From: Gordonibacter sp. An230
GTDB lineage: Bacteria; Actinomycetota; Coriobacteriia; Coriobacteriales; Eggerthellaceae
NCBI RefSeq assembly: GCF_002159915.1
Contig: NZ_NFJP01000011.1
Span: 1 to 64,000, forward strand
DNA length: 64,000 nucleotides
Direction: 5' to 3'
Shown: positions 19,218 through 28,119 of the stretch, one piece after another
How the letters are laid out: each line of letters opens with the position of its first letter
Numbering within the stretch: the stretch's first letter is position 1
Translations under genes and position numbers: made by a program
Notes under the pieces: generated by a model
The model's database searches: none
Seen by the model: only the letters and a program-made list of their open reading frames with translations
What the model was told of the DNA's origin: nothing

Positions 19218-20483
19218 TTGGGAGAAGCAACCTATACTGACAAGGTGGGCGTGAAGCACATGCTCGTCATCCTCACCGGCATCATGATCACCCTCGGATG
19301 CTCTGCCCTTGTGTTCTCGACGTGGAGCGCGTTCCAGGCGGTCGTTCCCGAGGTGCTCGGCGTCGAAACGGCGACCTGGGCGTTTTACGTCACGGTGCTG
19401 TACTTCGTCGAGGCGCTGTCCGCTCCGTTCATCGGGCGGTTGTTCGCAAAGTACGACATCCGCATCGTCCTGTCGGCGTCGGCGATCCTCGTCGGCGGCG
19501 GATTTCTGCTCATTTCGGTTTTCAAGAGCATGTGGGTGTTCTACCTTGCCGGCGCGATGATGGGCCTCGCCGAGGTCGGATTGCTGTGGCTGGCCGTTCC
19601 GGCGCTGTGCAACAGCTGGTTCAACCAGAAGGCCGGAACCATCCAGGGTCTGTGCATGGCGTTCACCGGCATCGGCGGCGCGCTGTGGCTGCAGGTGTTC
19701 AACGCCCTGTATGCGAGCGGCAACGGCATGGACGTGTGGAGCATCTACATGGTGTGGGGCCTGATCGCCCTTATCACCTCGCTGTCGTTCACCATCTTCT
19801 GCATTCGCAAGACGCCGCAGGAGGCGGGTGTTTTGCCGTACGGGAAGCCCTCTGTGGCGACGGGCGGCAAGGCGGTGGGCATCTCCGCCGCGAAGGCCAT
19901 GAAGTCGCCGGTGTTCTATGCGGTGTTTTTGTTCGCAGGCATCATCAACCTTCTGACCATCGTGGCCCAGCAGTTCCCCAGTTACACGAAGTCGCTGACC
20001 GACGTGACGTTCGATGCTCTTGCCGTGGGCGTCATGATGTCTACGGTCATGATGGTGGCCCAAGCCGTCTGCAAGCTGGCTTTGGGCGTGTCGGCCGACA
20101 AAAGCCCCAAGATCTCGTTTTTCGCTGCGTTCGCGACCGGCGTGATCGGCGTGTTGCTCGTATGGTTTGGGACGGGCAGCGAGATCATGCTGTATGCGGG
20201 TTCTGCGGTGTACGGCTTTTTCTTCGCTTCGTGCGTGGTGCTCGTCCCCATCGTGGTGCGTCAGATATTCGGCACGCGCGAATACACCGATATCTATTCC
20301 CGGATCAGCCTGTTCGTGAATCTGCTCGGCGGCCTCGGATCGACCATCTGGGCGTTCATAGGAGGGTCGTTCGGATATCCTGCGGTGTTCACGGTGGCGC
20401 TCGTCTTGTTGGTCGTCGTGCTCTTGCTCGGCATGTACAGCTTCGCCAACGCGAAATCAGTTCAGAAGGAGTGGACTGAGTAA
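19218..20483 (+). CDS. MFS transporter, OFA-like
   Basis: Predicted 12-helix inner-membrane carrier of about 421 residues, resembling the oxalate/formate antiporter branch of the major facilitator superfamily (LGCSALVFSTWSAF in helix 1, then the long LLWLAVPALCNSWF block). A TTG at 19218 is chosen because AAGGAGGA (19204-19211) sits 6 nt upstream. The in-frame ATG at 19110 would add residues with no membrane-protein character. The substrate is unknown, probably a carboxylate. It is related to the carrier at 37738. Confidence 0.82.
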   Translation: MGEATYTDKVGVKHMLVILTGIMITLGCSALVFSTWSAFQAVVPEVLGVETATWAFYVTVLYFVEALSAPFIGRLFAKYDIRIVLSASAILVGGGFLLISVFKSMWVFYLAGAMMGLAEVGLLWLAVPALCNSWFNQKAGTIQGLCMAFTGIGGALWLQVFNALYASGNGMDVWSIYMVWGLIALITSLSFTIFCIRKTPQEAGVLPYGKPSVATGGKAVGISAAKAMKSPVFYAVFLFAGIINLLTIVAQQFPSYTKSLTDVTFDALAVGVMMSTVMMVAQAVCKLALGVSADKSPKISFFAAFATGVIGVLLVWFGTGSEIMLYAGSAVYGFFFASCVVLVPIVVRQIFGTREYTDIYSRISLFVNLLGGLGSTIWAFIGGSFGYPAVFTVALVLLVVVLLLGMYSFANAKSVQKEWTE

Positions 20484-20502
20484 GAGGAAGGCGAACGTTT
20501 CG

Positions 20503-20541
20503 AAAAAAGGACGGCCCTGCGATGAGGGGCCGTCCTTTTTT
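20503..20541. terminator. bidirectional terminator
   Basis: AAAAAAGGACGGCCC (20503-20517) pairs with GGGCCGTCCTTTTTT (20527-20541) around a 9-nt loop. It is symmetrical, with A- and T-runs, and serves the convergent MFS and LysR genes. Confidence 0.9.
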
Positions 20542-20604
20542 CGATCCGCATGCGATCCGCGGTGTCGGAGCCGAGGGTGGAGGCGTGCGGCTCCACCTTT
20601 TCCT

Positions 20605-21501
20605 TCACGAGTGCGGCCATTCGAACTGGCGGGCGAATTCGATGAAGTTCTCGGTCGCGCGCGTCTTGTACGCGCCGGTCTTGTATGCGAGACACACCTT
20701 GTGGAAACCATCTTCAACTTCCACGAATCGTTTCGTGATAAGCTCACGGAACGGCCTGAGGCCAAGCGTATCGAGTGCGACCCCTACAGCGCCTTCCGTG
20801 CTGTCCACCATGCTGGCGAGTGTGATCTCGTCGTTGCAGACAGGCATCGAGGGGGTTACCCCATGGGTTCTCAAAAGCTCGGACACTTCCTTGCCGATGG
20901 GCGTTGTCTCCGGATAGGTGATAATCGGAGAGGCGTCTTTCAGGTCGGAAAGGCTGAGCTGAGGTCTCCAAGCCAGCTTGTGGTAGCGATGCACGACTGC
21001 CACAAGCCTTTGAGTGAGGACGGGGACGAAGGTGAGGTCGGGCTTGTTGTCGACCTGGGCGCAGAACACGACTTCGTATCGGTCGCTTTCAAGATCCTCT
21101 ATCAACGGAAGCGAGAGCCCTTGGCACACGTTCACGGACGCGCCCTGCCCGTATTGGGTCCGGTAGGCGCTGATGAGCGCGGGGAGATAGTCCCCTTGGA
21201 TGGTGTAGATGGTGCCCACGTCCACGTTTCCGGTGGGCGACCCCGCATGCTCCTTCGCAAGGGCGATGCCTCGCTCGAGGGCGTTGATCGCCTCGAGCGC
21301 ATGCTCGTAGAACTCCTTGCCGTAGCGTGTGAGCCGCACATGGCGTCCTTCGCGTTCGAACAGGGGTATTCCCAACTCCCTTTCCAATGAGGCGATGGAG
21401 TTGGACAGCGTTGGCTGGGTGATGAACAGCTCCTTCGCGGCGTTGGTGTAATGCTGCAACTCGGCGAGCTTGCGAAAGTAATAGAGTTGGGGAAGGTTCA
21501 T
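20605..21501 (-). CDS. LysR-family transcriptional regulator, copy 1
   Basis: 298-residue regulator with an N-terminal winged HTH (MNLPQLYYFRKLAELQ, with TNAAKELFITQPTLSNS as recognition region) and a periplasmic-binding-like effector domain. The start at 21501 follows AGGAGGACGC; the longer in-frame extension is not homologous to the family. The HTH is nearly identical to that of the LysR gene at 23243, suggesting overlapping DNA targets. Acyl-CoA dehydrogenase copy 1 lies upstream on the same strand, so control of that gene or of the MFS is plausible. Confidence 0.9.
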   Translation of the reverse strand: MNLPQLYYFRKLAELQHYTNAAKELFITQPTLSNSIASLERELGIPLFEREGRHVRLTRYGKEFYEHALEAINALERGIALAKEHAGSPTGNVDVGTIYTIQGDYLPALISAYRTQYGQGASVNVCQGLSLPLIEDLESDRYEVVFCAQVDNKPDLTFVPVLTQRLVAVVHRYHKLAWRPQLSLSDLKDASPIITYPETTPIGKEVSELLRTHGVTPSMPVCNDEITLASMVDSTEGAVGVALDTLGLRPFRELITKRFVEVEDGFHKVCLAYKTGAYKTRATENFIEFARQFEWPHS

Positions 21502-21582
21502 GCGTCCTCCTCGATGATCGACAACCGCAGTATAGCGCATGGGAGCCCCGGCATTTCGGAGGGAGGGGCTTTGCAAGCGAAA

Positions 21583-21613
21583 GCCCCGTGTCCTTCGAAA
21601 AGGAGCACGGGGC
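21583..21613 (-). terminator. terminator of the acyl-CoA dehydrogenase gene
   Basis: GCCCCGTG (21583-21590) pairs with CACGGGGC (21606-21613), extended by an inner CCTT/AAGG stem. On the minus strand the stem is followed by TTTCGCTT. Confidence 0.6.
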
Positions 21614-21697
21614 GCGTCTTCGTCCCGAACGGTCGCCAAAGGTGCAAGCAGAGGGAACGCCGGGCACGTCTGAAGGAAAGGGGGAGAAGTCCGGATA

Positions 21698-22894
21698 CTA
21701 GAAGGTGTACTCGATCCTTCCGTCGTGGTTTTGCGTCTCGCGCGCGATGGTGATGCGCTGTACGCAGGGAGCGCCCTCTTCAAGCCACATGGCGCGGCAG
21801 TCGCGATAGAGGCGCTCGGTGGGGCCGTACGGGGAATCCTCGAAGTAGCCGTCGCCGCCGAAGATCTCGAGCATCTCGTCGGAGACGAGTTTGACCGTGT
21901 CGATGGAGAAGAGCTTGCAGATGGCGGCTTTCTCGGTGACGTAGTCGTTGTGCGGGTTCTTGTCGAAGTCGCGCGCGAAGTCGTAGATGGCGCAGCGCAG
22001 CACGTGGATCATCTTCTGCATCTCGGCGATCTTCTGCTTGATCATCTGGCGCGAGGCGATGGGCTTGCCGAACGTCTTGCGGTCGTTGGCGCGCTTGAGG
22101 GAGATCTCGAGCATGCGCTGGGCCATTCCCAGGTTCGACATGGCGATGTGCACGCGGGAGACGGAAAGCGAGTGGATGGCCACCTCCATGCCCTGGCCCT
22201 CCTCGCCGAGCAGGTAGATGGGGTCGAGCTTGACGTTGGTGAACTTCAAGCCCGCATGGCCTGCGCCCTTGCAGCCCATCATGTGGGGCATGGGGACGAT
22301 CTCGAAGCCGGGGGCGTCGTTGGGCACGAAGAACGCGGAGAGGCGGCTCTCCTTGTCGCTGTCGGGGTCGGTGACGGCGATGACGTAGGTGAAGTCGGAG
22401 CAGTCGGTGTGGGAGATCAGCCACTTCTCGCCGTTGAGAATGTAGTTGCCGTCGGCGTCTTTGAGGGCGGTGGTGTGCAGGTCGGCGCCGGTGCCGCCGG
22501 TCTGCTCGGTGATGGCGAAGTTGCAATAGACCGTTTTGTCCTGGAACTTGTCCATGTACTTGGCCTTAAGCTCGGGCTTGCCGTAGTCGTCGAGGATGCG
22601 CCAGTTCATGTCGGCCGCGTGATGCAGGTGCATGCGCATGCCGCCGGGGCCACGGGAGAACTCCTCCTGCACGCGCAGGATCTCAAGCTCGTTGAGGTCC
22701 CATCCGCCGTACTCGGAGGGAAGGTAGAACCGGTAGAGGTCGTTTTTCTTGGCAAGCTCGTAGAACTCTTCGGGGAAGGTGTTGGTCACCTCCACTTCCT
22801 TTTGAATCTCCTCGAACGGACCTTCGGCCAGCTTGCGAATCTGCTTGAGGTACGCCTCAAACTGCTCGTCGGTGATCTTGGCGTTCGGATTCAT
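21698..22894 (-). CDS. acyl-CoA dehydrogenase family protein, copy 1
   Basis: 398-residue FAD enzyme of the acyl-CoA dehydrogenase superfamily, acting on the C2-C3 bond of a CoA thioester; direction and substrate are unknown. It shows the central FAD/substrate block TEQTGGTGADLHTTA and the helical C-terminal domain with RKTFGKPIASRQ. The position equivalent to the usual catalytic Glu is kept (WLEEGAP). The ATG at 22894 is chosen over an upstream TTG because AAGGAGG sits about 7 nt before it. It is closely similar along its length to the gene at 28120 and divergent from the second LysR gene. Confidence 0.88.
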   Translation of the reverse strand: MNPNAKITDEQFEAYLKQIRKLAEGPFEEIQKEVEVTNTFPEEFYELAKKNDLYRFYLPSEYGGWDLNELEILRVQEEFSRGPGGMRMHLHHAADMNWRILDDYGKPELKAKYMDKFQDKTVYCNFAITEQTGGTGADLHTTALKDADGNYILNGEKWLISHTDCSDFTYVIAVTDPDSDKESRLSAFFVPNDAPGFEIVPMPHMMGCKGAGHAGLKFTNVKLDPIYLLGEEGQGMEVAIHSLSVSRVHIAMSNLGMAQRMLEISLKRANDRKTFGKPIASRQMIKQKIAEMQKMIHVLRCAIYDFARDFDKNPHNDYVTEKAAICKLFSIDTVKLVSDEMLEIFGGDGYFEDSPYGPTERLYRDCRAMWLEEGAPCVQRITIARETQNHDGRIEYTF

Positions 22895-23008
22895 GTGCAA
22901 CCTCCTTTTCCGGTGGCGAAGGGGCGCGTCCTAAGGCCCCTCTCTCTGCCATTAGTATGCGCTCCGACCTGGCGAAAATCCAATTCGCAATACCGGCAGA
23001 TACCGGGG

Positions 23009-23026
23009 GTTTCCATTTCTGGAAAC
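23009..23026. promoter_or_regulatory. candidate LysR operator in the divergent spacer
   Basis: The perfect palindrome GTTTCC-ATTTCT-GGAAAC contains a LysR-type T-N11-A box. It lies between acyl-CoA dehydrogenase copy 1 and LysR copy 2 (spacer 22895-23242). The identity of the binding protein is inferred. Confidence 0.45.
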
Positions 23027-23142
23027 TATGGCGGGCCTTGCGTTTTCGGGCGGGGAGGGCCTGCACGCCCGAAGCCGCTTCGCAAGGGCGCGCGAAAGCG
23101 CGGAATCGGCTCGTTGCGGCAAAGGTTGGGCGCAGGATGGGG

Positions 23143-23148
23143 TATAAT
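23143..23148 (+). promoter_or_regulatory. candidate -10 element of LysR copy 2
   Basis: A perfect TATAAT lies 94 bp before the start codon. No good -35 hexamer is at the right distance, as expected for an activator-dependent promoter. Confidence 0.45.
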
Positions 23149-23228
23149 GATGCGAGTCTTTGGACGAAGGGCGAACCTCGTCAGACTCGTCAGACTCGTT
23201 CTGATCGCCACCCGAGGCGCGCAGCATC

Positions 23229-23240
23229 GGGGGGGGGGGG
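23229..23240 (+). repeat. 12-G homopolymer directly before the LysR start codon
   Basis: Twelve consecutive G residues end 2 nt before the ATG at 23243, in the place of a ribosome binding site. The tract may itself act as the Shine-Dalgarno sequence. Slippage would change the leader. Confidence 0.9.
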
Positions 23241-23242
23241 TA

Positions 23243-24169
23243 ATGAATCTCTCACAGCTCTACTACTTCCGCAAGCTCGCCGAGCTGCAGCATTACACCA
23301 ACGCTGCGAAGGAGCTGTTCATCACGCAGCCGGCTCTGTCCGATGCGATCCATTCGCTGGAGAAAGAGCTGGGGGTGCCGTTGTTTCGACGCGAAGGGAG
23401 AAACGTCCGTCTGACGAGGTACGGCTCGGAGTTTGCGTCGTATGTGGACTCGGCTTTGCGCGAGCTTGACAAGGGCGTCTCGGTGATGAAAGAGTATACG
23501 GGCCGCCTGTCGGGGCGCCTGTCGATCGGAGGGCTGTACACCATCACTGGCGATTACCTTCCGGCGCTGATCGGGGCTTACGAGGCGCAGTTCGGCGACG
23601 GCGTGCAGTTCAGCGTGTCCCAAGGGTTCTCGCGCGACCTGGTCAGGGGGCTGAGAGACGATGCGTACGACGTCGTGTTCGCGGCGCGCGACGCCGACGC
23701 TGCGGAATTCGGATGCGAGCCGGTGGTGTCCCACCAGCTAGTGGTGAGCGTGAACGCCAAAAGCCCTCTCGCCTCGCGCAAGGAGATATCGCTCGAGGAT
23801 CTGCGCGGCTTGTGTGTATACACGTATCGGACGGGTACGCCGATTGGCAACGAGGTGGCGCGGATATGCGATCGGTACGACGTGCCCACTCGCCGGGAGT
23901 TCGACGACGAGATCACACTGGGCGGCATGATCTCCCGCGCGACGCGCCCGGAGGTGTGTGCCTTAGTCACCTACACTATCGGCTTGAAGTCGTTCAGGAA
24001 CCTGACGAACATCCCCATCACGGAGCGCGAGGTGCCGCACGATTTCCACCACGTGTACATGATGTACAAGAAAGACGAGTTCCGGGCGCGCGCTCTGGAG
24101 TGCTTCATCGAGTTTGCCGCGGGATTCATTCCTCCGAAGGGGACGATTCCCCGCTGTGGGGAAGAGTAA
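23243..24169 (+). CDS. LysR-family transcriptional regulator, copy 2
   Basis: 308-residue LysR regulator with HTH sequence MNLSQLYYFRKLAELQ and TNAAKELFITQPALSDA, then an effector-binding domain with TRTG-type ligand loops (YTYRTGTPIGNE). It differs from copy 1 mostly in the effector domain, so the two probably bind similar sites but sense different ligands. The start follows a 12-G tract with no ordinary ribosome binding site. It is divergent from acyl-CoA dehydrogenase copy 1, its most likely target. The frame stays open far upstream, but that part is antisense to the dehydrogenase gene. Confidence 0.9.
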   Translation: MNLSQLYYFRKLAELQHYTNAAKELFITQPALSDAIHSLEKELGVPLFRREGRNVRLTRYGSEFASYVDSALRELDKGVSVMKEYTGRLSGRLSIGGLYTITGDYLPALIGAYEAQFGDGVQFSVSQGFSRDLVRGLRDDAYDVVFAARDADAAEFGCEPVVSHQLVVSVNAKSPLASRKEISLEDLRGLCVYTYRTGTPIGNEVARICDRYDVPTRREFDDEITLGGMISRATRPEVCALVTYTIGLKSFRNLTNIPITEREVPHDFHHVYMMYKKDEFRARALECFIEFAAGFIPPKGTIPRCGEE

Positions 24170-24212
24170 GCCCGCCCCTTCCCGAAGATCGCAAGGCGCG
24201 GGGAAGGGGGCT

Positions 24213-24252
24213 GCATGAGAAAAGAAGGGGGCGCCCCCTTCTTCTCTCATGC
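24213..24252. terminator. bidirectional terminator, 40-bp near-perfect palindrome
   Basis: Arms 24213-24232 and 24233-24252 are complementary at 19 of 20 positions, with the loop formed by the central GGGGGCGCCCCC. It lies between the convergent LysR copy 2 and the gene at 24272. A second CCCCTTCCC/GGGGAAGGGG pairing lies just upstream. Confidence 0.7.
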
Positions 24253-24271
24253 GCCTCGCGATGGGGCGGCG

Positions 24272-24859
24272 CTACTTTTTCAGATTGAGGGAGCTTATGC
24301 GGTCGAGCGGGGCGGCGACGATGCCGAGGTTGCGCACGCCCACGTAGAGGACGAAGCCGTTCTTGCAGCGAAACGCGCACTCGTCGCAGGGCTTCTTGTC
24401 GCAATAGGCGAAGGCGTCCTCGTCTCCGAGGGCGAACACGAGGGGCGGGCGCTTTTTCGGCATGACGTACTTCAACTGCATGCCGGTGAACGTCTTGAGG
24501 CACATCCACTCCACCTCGCAGCCGCTTTCCGCAGAGACGGACCACGATGCCACGACGCAGTTGTTGTTGAAGCCGCCGTCTATGCGGTAGTCGATGGACA
24601 CCTCCTCGGGCAGCTGGTCGCAAGGCACGAGCTTTGGGCGCGTAAGCCCCGACGGGGCGGGGCCTTCCAGAAGGCCCAGGTACGGGGGCATCCCCACGAG
24701 GGTGCGCCCCGACCCGGTGTAGGAGGCCGGCTGGTCGCCCGACACCCCCAGAAAGACGTTGCCGTCCCCGTTGGCGAAAAAGGGGAGGTCGCGCGCGTCC
24801 ACGCGCGGCTTCCACGTGGCGCGGGTGCGGGTGATGCTGTACTCTTGTGCGTTGCTCAT
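24272..24859 (-). CDS. uncharacterised protein with a Cys-rich segment
   Basis: 195-residue soluble protein with no family I recognise. Visible traits are a Cys cluster CDKKPCDECAFRC near residue 165 that could bind a metal, an acidic, Gly-rich first half, and no signal peptide or membrane helix. The ATG at 24859 is preferred because GGAG lies 7 nt before it; a TTG at 24877 is also in frame. It sits 86 bp downstream of the CoA ligase gene on the same strand, so a role tied to the ligase/CoA-transferase operon is inferred. Confidence 0.65.
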   Translation of the reverse strand: MSNAQEYSITRTRATWKPRVDARDLPFFANGDGNVFLGVSGDQPASYTGSGRTLVGMPPYLGLLEGPAPSGLTRPKLVPCDQLPEEVSIDYRIDGGFNNNCVVASWSVSAESGCEVEWMCLKTFTGMQLKYVMPKKRPPLVFALGDEDAFAYCDKKPCDECAFRCKNGFVLYVGVRNLGIVAAPLDRISSLNLKK

Positions 24860-24945
24860 GGTCATGCTCCAAACCAAGGGGCTCTCGTCTGCTGTTCTGC
24901 CTCGGCGCGCCTGCGGCGCTTTCGGCGAGGTGCGAAGGGGTCGGA

Positions 24946-26580
24946 TTATTCTTTGCCGAGGCGACGGCCAAGCTCTTCGGCGAGCGCGTAGCGCTTGACC
25001 TTGCCGGTGGCGGTGCGGGGGATGGCCTCGATGCGCTCAAGGCGTTCGGGCCACAGGCGTTTCGCCACTCCCTTCCCCCGAAGGTGCTCTTTCACGTCGT
25101 CGAGCGAAAGGGGCTTTTGGCATCGAGGGTCGGCGACGTAGAAGAGACAGATGCGCTCGCCAAGGCGCTCGTCGGGAACGCCGACGGTTGCGTAGTCCGC
25201 GATGCCGGGGCATCCGAGCACGACGTCGTCCACCTCGCGCATGGAGATGTTCTCGCCCCCTCTGATGATGAGCTCCTTCTTGCGCCCGTTGATGCGGATT
25301 CGGCCTTGCTCGTCCATGCAGCACAGATCTCCGCTGTAGAACCAGCCCTCGTCGTCGAGCGCGCGCCGCGTCTCCTCGGGGGCGTTGAGGTAGCCGACGA
25401 ACTGGTGCGGCCCGCGGCTCGCCTCCTCGCCTTGGACGCCGCGCGGAACCTCGCGACGGTGCTCGTCCACCACGCGCACCTCGATTCCCTCGTACGGAAC
25501 GCCCGAGAAGCGGCCGTTCCACTCAAGGCACTTGTCGAGGGGGACGTGGATGTGCGGGCAGCTTTCCGTGGAGCCGTACAGCTCGCAGAGGAGTATCCCG
25601 TGGCGCGCGGCGTGCTCCACCATCGCGGGCGGGACGGGCGCGCCTCCGCACAGGTAGAAGCGCAGGGTGGGCACGCTCTCGCCCGATTCGTCGAGGTAGC
25701 GCAGGACGTCGTGCATGAACGGCGTCGCCCCGCACGACCAGGTGCAGCGCTTCTCGTTGACGAGGCGCACGGCCTCTTTCGCGTCGAACTTCGTCTGAAG
25801 CACCGCCCGACCGCCCGTCAGCATCGGGGTGATGAGGCCGTGGAACAGCCCCGTCGCGTGGTTGAGCGGGGAGGGCATCCACACCGCGTCGTCTTGCGAG
25901 AGGCCGGCGGCGGAGGAGAAGGATCGCTCCGAGAAGAGGATGGTGTTGTGCGTGCACAAAGCCGCCTTCGGGCGTCCGGTCGTTCCCGAAGTGGACAGGA
26001 TGCACGCCACCTCGTCCGAGGCCGCCGGGGACGGGCGCTTCGCGGGCGCGTGCGTCCTCAGGATGTCGCTGAGAAGCGGGAGGTCCGTCCGGGCCGGCCC
26101 CTCCTTGTCGATGAGCGCCGTCGCCTCGAGGGTGGGAAGCTTTTCGGCGACATCGAGGTACTGCTGCTCGTAGTCGGTTTTGTGGTGGAAGGTGGGGCAG
26201 AGGTAGACCTTCGCTCCCACCTGATTGATGAGGTAGTCGAGGTCGCGGCCGTTGCACCTCGTCGCGATCGGGTGCATGACGGCGCCCGCTTTGAGGCAGG
26301 CGACGTAGACGATACAGAACTCGATCCATTTGGGAATCTGGAACGACACCACGTCGCCGTTTCTCACGCCCACCTCGTCGAACCAAGAGGCCAGCCGCCG
26401 CGCCTGTTCGTCCACCTGCCCGTAGGTGAGCGCCCCTCCGAGGTCGTCTTCTACGTACACGCGATCGCGAAACGCGTCCGCTTGCTCGTCCCATACGTCG
26501 CATAAGGTGCGTTCCGACCAATATCCCAGATCGTAATAGCGTTTTTTGGCGCGTTCGTCGATGGATAGGTTTTCGATCAC
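24946..26580 (-). CDS. acyl-CoA synthetase (AMP-binding, CaiC/FadD type)
   Basis: 544-residue adenylate-forming ligase that activates a carboxylic acid to its CoA thioester with ATP. The P-loop STSGTTGRPK is at 196-205, followed by the A5 motif YGSTESCPH, the A7/A8 region FYSGDL and [13 protein letters not shown], and the catalytic Lys in PRTATGKVKR near the C-terminus. It starts at a GTG (26580) with GGGGA upstream. The CoA-transferase gene ends at 26714 upstream on the same strand. The substrate is unknown; the setting suggests an enoic or aromatic acid. Confidence 0.9.
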   Translation of the reverse strand: MIENLSIDERAKKRYYDLGYWSERTLCDVWDEQADAFRDRVYVEDDLGGALTYGQVDEQARRLASWFDEVGVRNGDVVSFQIPKWIEFCIVYVACLKAGAVMHPIATRCNGRDLDYLINQVGAKVYLCPTFHHKTDYEQQYLDVAEKLPTLEATALIDKEGPARTDLPLLSDILRTHAPAKRPSPAASDEVACILSTSGTTGRPKAALCTHNTILFSERSFSSAAGLSQDDAVWMPSPLNHATGLFHGLITPMLTGGRAVLQTKFDAKEAVRLVNEKRCTWSCGATPFMHDVLRYLDESGESVPTLRFYLCGGAPVPPAMVEHAARHGILLCELYGSTESCPHIHVPLDKCLEWNGRFSGVPYEGIEVRVVDEHRREVPRGVQGEEASRGPHQFVGYLNAPEETRRALDDEGWFYSGDLCCMDEQGRIRINGRKKELIIRGGENISMREVDDVVLGCPGIADYATVGVPDERLGERICLFYVADPRCQKPLSLDDVKEHLRGKGVAKRLWPERLERIEAIPRTATGKVKRYALAEELGRRLGKE

Positions 26581-26713
26581 GTGCTCATCCCCTTTGCGTG
26601 AATTTGAAAACGACCCCGAAAGCCTCTCGAAGGGTGCTGGTCGGGGGTGCCGGTCGGCTGTCGGGGAGGGTGCGGGGCGGCGAGGCGCCCCGCACCGCGA
26701 CGGGAAGGCGGCC

Positions 26714-27955
26714 TTATGCCTTGCCCTGCAGAACCGCCAGGTCGGTCGGGCCTTGAACGGCCCCTTCGCTCAAAGCGGCCTCGATGTCGGCGTCGGTGTA
26801 GCCGAGCTCCTTCATGACGTCGGCCGTCGCAGACCCCAGCTTTCCGGTGGGCTTGAGGTCTTTCGTCTCCTCGAGCTCGAACTGAACCGGGATGGTGGGG
26901 CACCAGCGGCCGCCGGCGGGGTAGGGGACCTGCTTGATATAGCCGTTCACGAGCGCGTTTTGATCTTCGTACACGTCGAGCGGCGTTTGCGCGGGCTCGC
27001 AGGGGAAGTCGTTCTCCTTGAACATCTTCATGAGCTCTTCGCGCGTGAACTGGGCGAAGCCGTCGTCGAGGATTTTGACGACCTCGGGGGCGAGGCCCTT
27101 GTCGTTGACGATCTGGCAGACCGAGTAGTCGGGGTGCTCGGCAAGCTCCTCGCGGCCGATGAGCTTCATGACGCGCGGCCAATCGCGGTCGTACTCGGGC
27201 AGGCACAGAACCACCCATTTGTCGTCCTTCGAGCGGAACACGTTGTTGAGGGGGTTGTTCACCTCGAGGCGGCTCTTCGGGTAGGGGTTGCCGTACTGGG
27301 CCGACACCATGCCGGTCGACAGGGCGTATATGCCGGCATGCTGGAGGGCGCAGGTCACGTAGTCGCCCTCGCCCGTCTTTTCGCGTCCGAGCACCGCGGC
27401 CAGAAGGCCGGCGGCCAGGAACATCGAGCACTGGAAATCGCCGTACCCGTTCGTCGGAATCATGGGGGAGTCGCCGCGGTTGACGGTCGTGCCGAACACG
27501 CCGCCGCGACCCATGTAGCAGGTCACGTCGAAGCCGGCCGCGTCCTTCTCGGGGCCCTTCTTGCCGTAGCCCAGGCCGTGGCCCATGATGAGGCGCGGGA
27601 ACTTGGCGTGCAGGCTTTCCCAGTCAAGCCCCATTTTCGCCAGGGACTTGGTGCGCGTGTTGGTGATGAAGATGTCGGCCTGGGACAGCAGCTTCATCAT
27701 AACCTCGAGGCCCTTTTCGCTCTTGAGGTTGAGCGCGACGAAGCGCTTGTGCATGTTGGCCATGTCGAAGCCAAGGTTCTCCTCGTCGCTCGAGGGCATG
27801 CCGAATACGACCGCCTGGTTCACCCGGCCGGCGTCGCCGCGGAACGCCTCGACTTTGATGACGTCGGCGCCCCACTCTCCTAGCACGCGCCCGGTGGCGG
27901 GGGTGGCGAGAAAGGTGGTCAGGTCGACGACCTTGATTCCCTGCAAAGGCAACAT
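26714..27955 (-). CDS. family III CoA-transferase (CaiB/BaiF; HadA/FldA-like)
   Basis: 413-residue formyl-CoA-transferase-type enzyme that moves CoA between two carboxylates through an aspartyl-CoA anhydride. The N-terminal GIKVVDLTTFLATPATGR and the conserved WGADVIKVE block identify the family. The likely catalytic Asp is 173 in NGYGDFQ. Overall it recalls the 2-hydroxyisocaproate or phenyllactate CoA-transferases of Stickland fermenters more than CaiB, but this is a judgement by eye. AGGAGG lies 10 nt before the ATG. It probably shares a transcript with the CoA ligase. Confidence 0.88.
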   Translation of the reverse strand: MLPLQGIKVVDLTTFLATPATGRVLGEWGADVIKVEAFRGDAGRVNQAVVFGMPSSDEENLGFDMANMHKRFVALNLKSEKGLEVMMKLLSQADIFITNTRTKSLAKMGLDWESLHAKFPRLIMGHGLGYGKKGPEKDAAGFDVTCYMGRGGVFGTTVNRGDSPMIPTNGYGDFQCSMFLAAGLLAAVLGREKTGEGDYVTCALQHAGIYALSTGMVSAQYGNPYPKSRLEVNNPLNNVFRSKDDKWVVLCLPEYDRDWPRVMKLIGREELAEHPDYSVCQIVNDKGLAPEVVKILDDGFAQFTREELMKMFKENDFPCEPAQTPLDVYEDQNALVNGYIKQVPYPAGGRWCPTIPVQFELEETKDLKPTGKLGSATADVMKELGYTDADIEAALSEGAVQGPTDLAVLQGKA

Positions 27956-28025
27956 CGTTACGGTTCCTCCTTCTTCAGCTCGGCGCGGGCCGAGCCTTGC
28001 TATGTGCGTGCAGATCGTTCGAGAG

Positions 28026-28062
28026 AGAAAAGGAGGGCCTGCTTGCGTGCAGCGGCCCTCCT
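28026..28062 (-). terminator. terminator between acyl-CoA dehydrogenase copy 2 and the CoA-transferase
   Basis: AGGAGGGCC (28031-28039) pairs with GGCCCTCCT (28054-28062). On the minus strand the stem runs into CCTTTTCTCTC. It separates the dehydrogenase from the CoA-transferase/ligase genes or attenuates between them. Confidence 0.65.
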
Positions 28063-28119
28063 TCCTCGTTCGTGGGTTTGTTCTCGGTCGATCAGCCTCA
28101 TGCGAGGCGACGCGGTGCT

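Noticed and set aside
21725-23242. Open frame extending LysR copy 2 upstream by about 500 codons
   Set aside because: It runs antisense to the acyl-CoA dehydrogenase gene and its translation has no domain; high GC keeps antisense frames open. LysR homology begins exactly at 23243.
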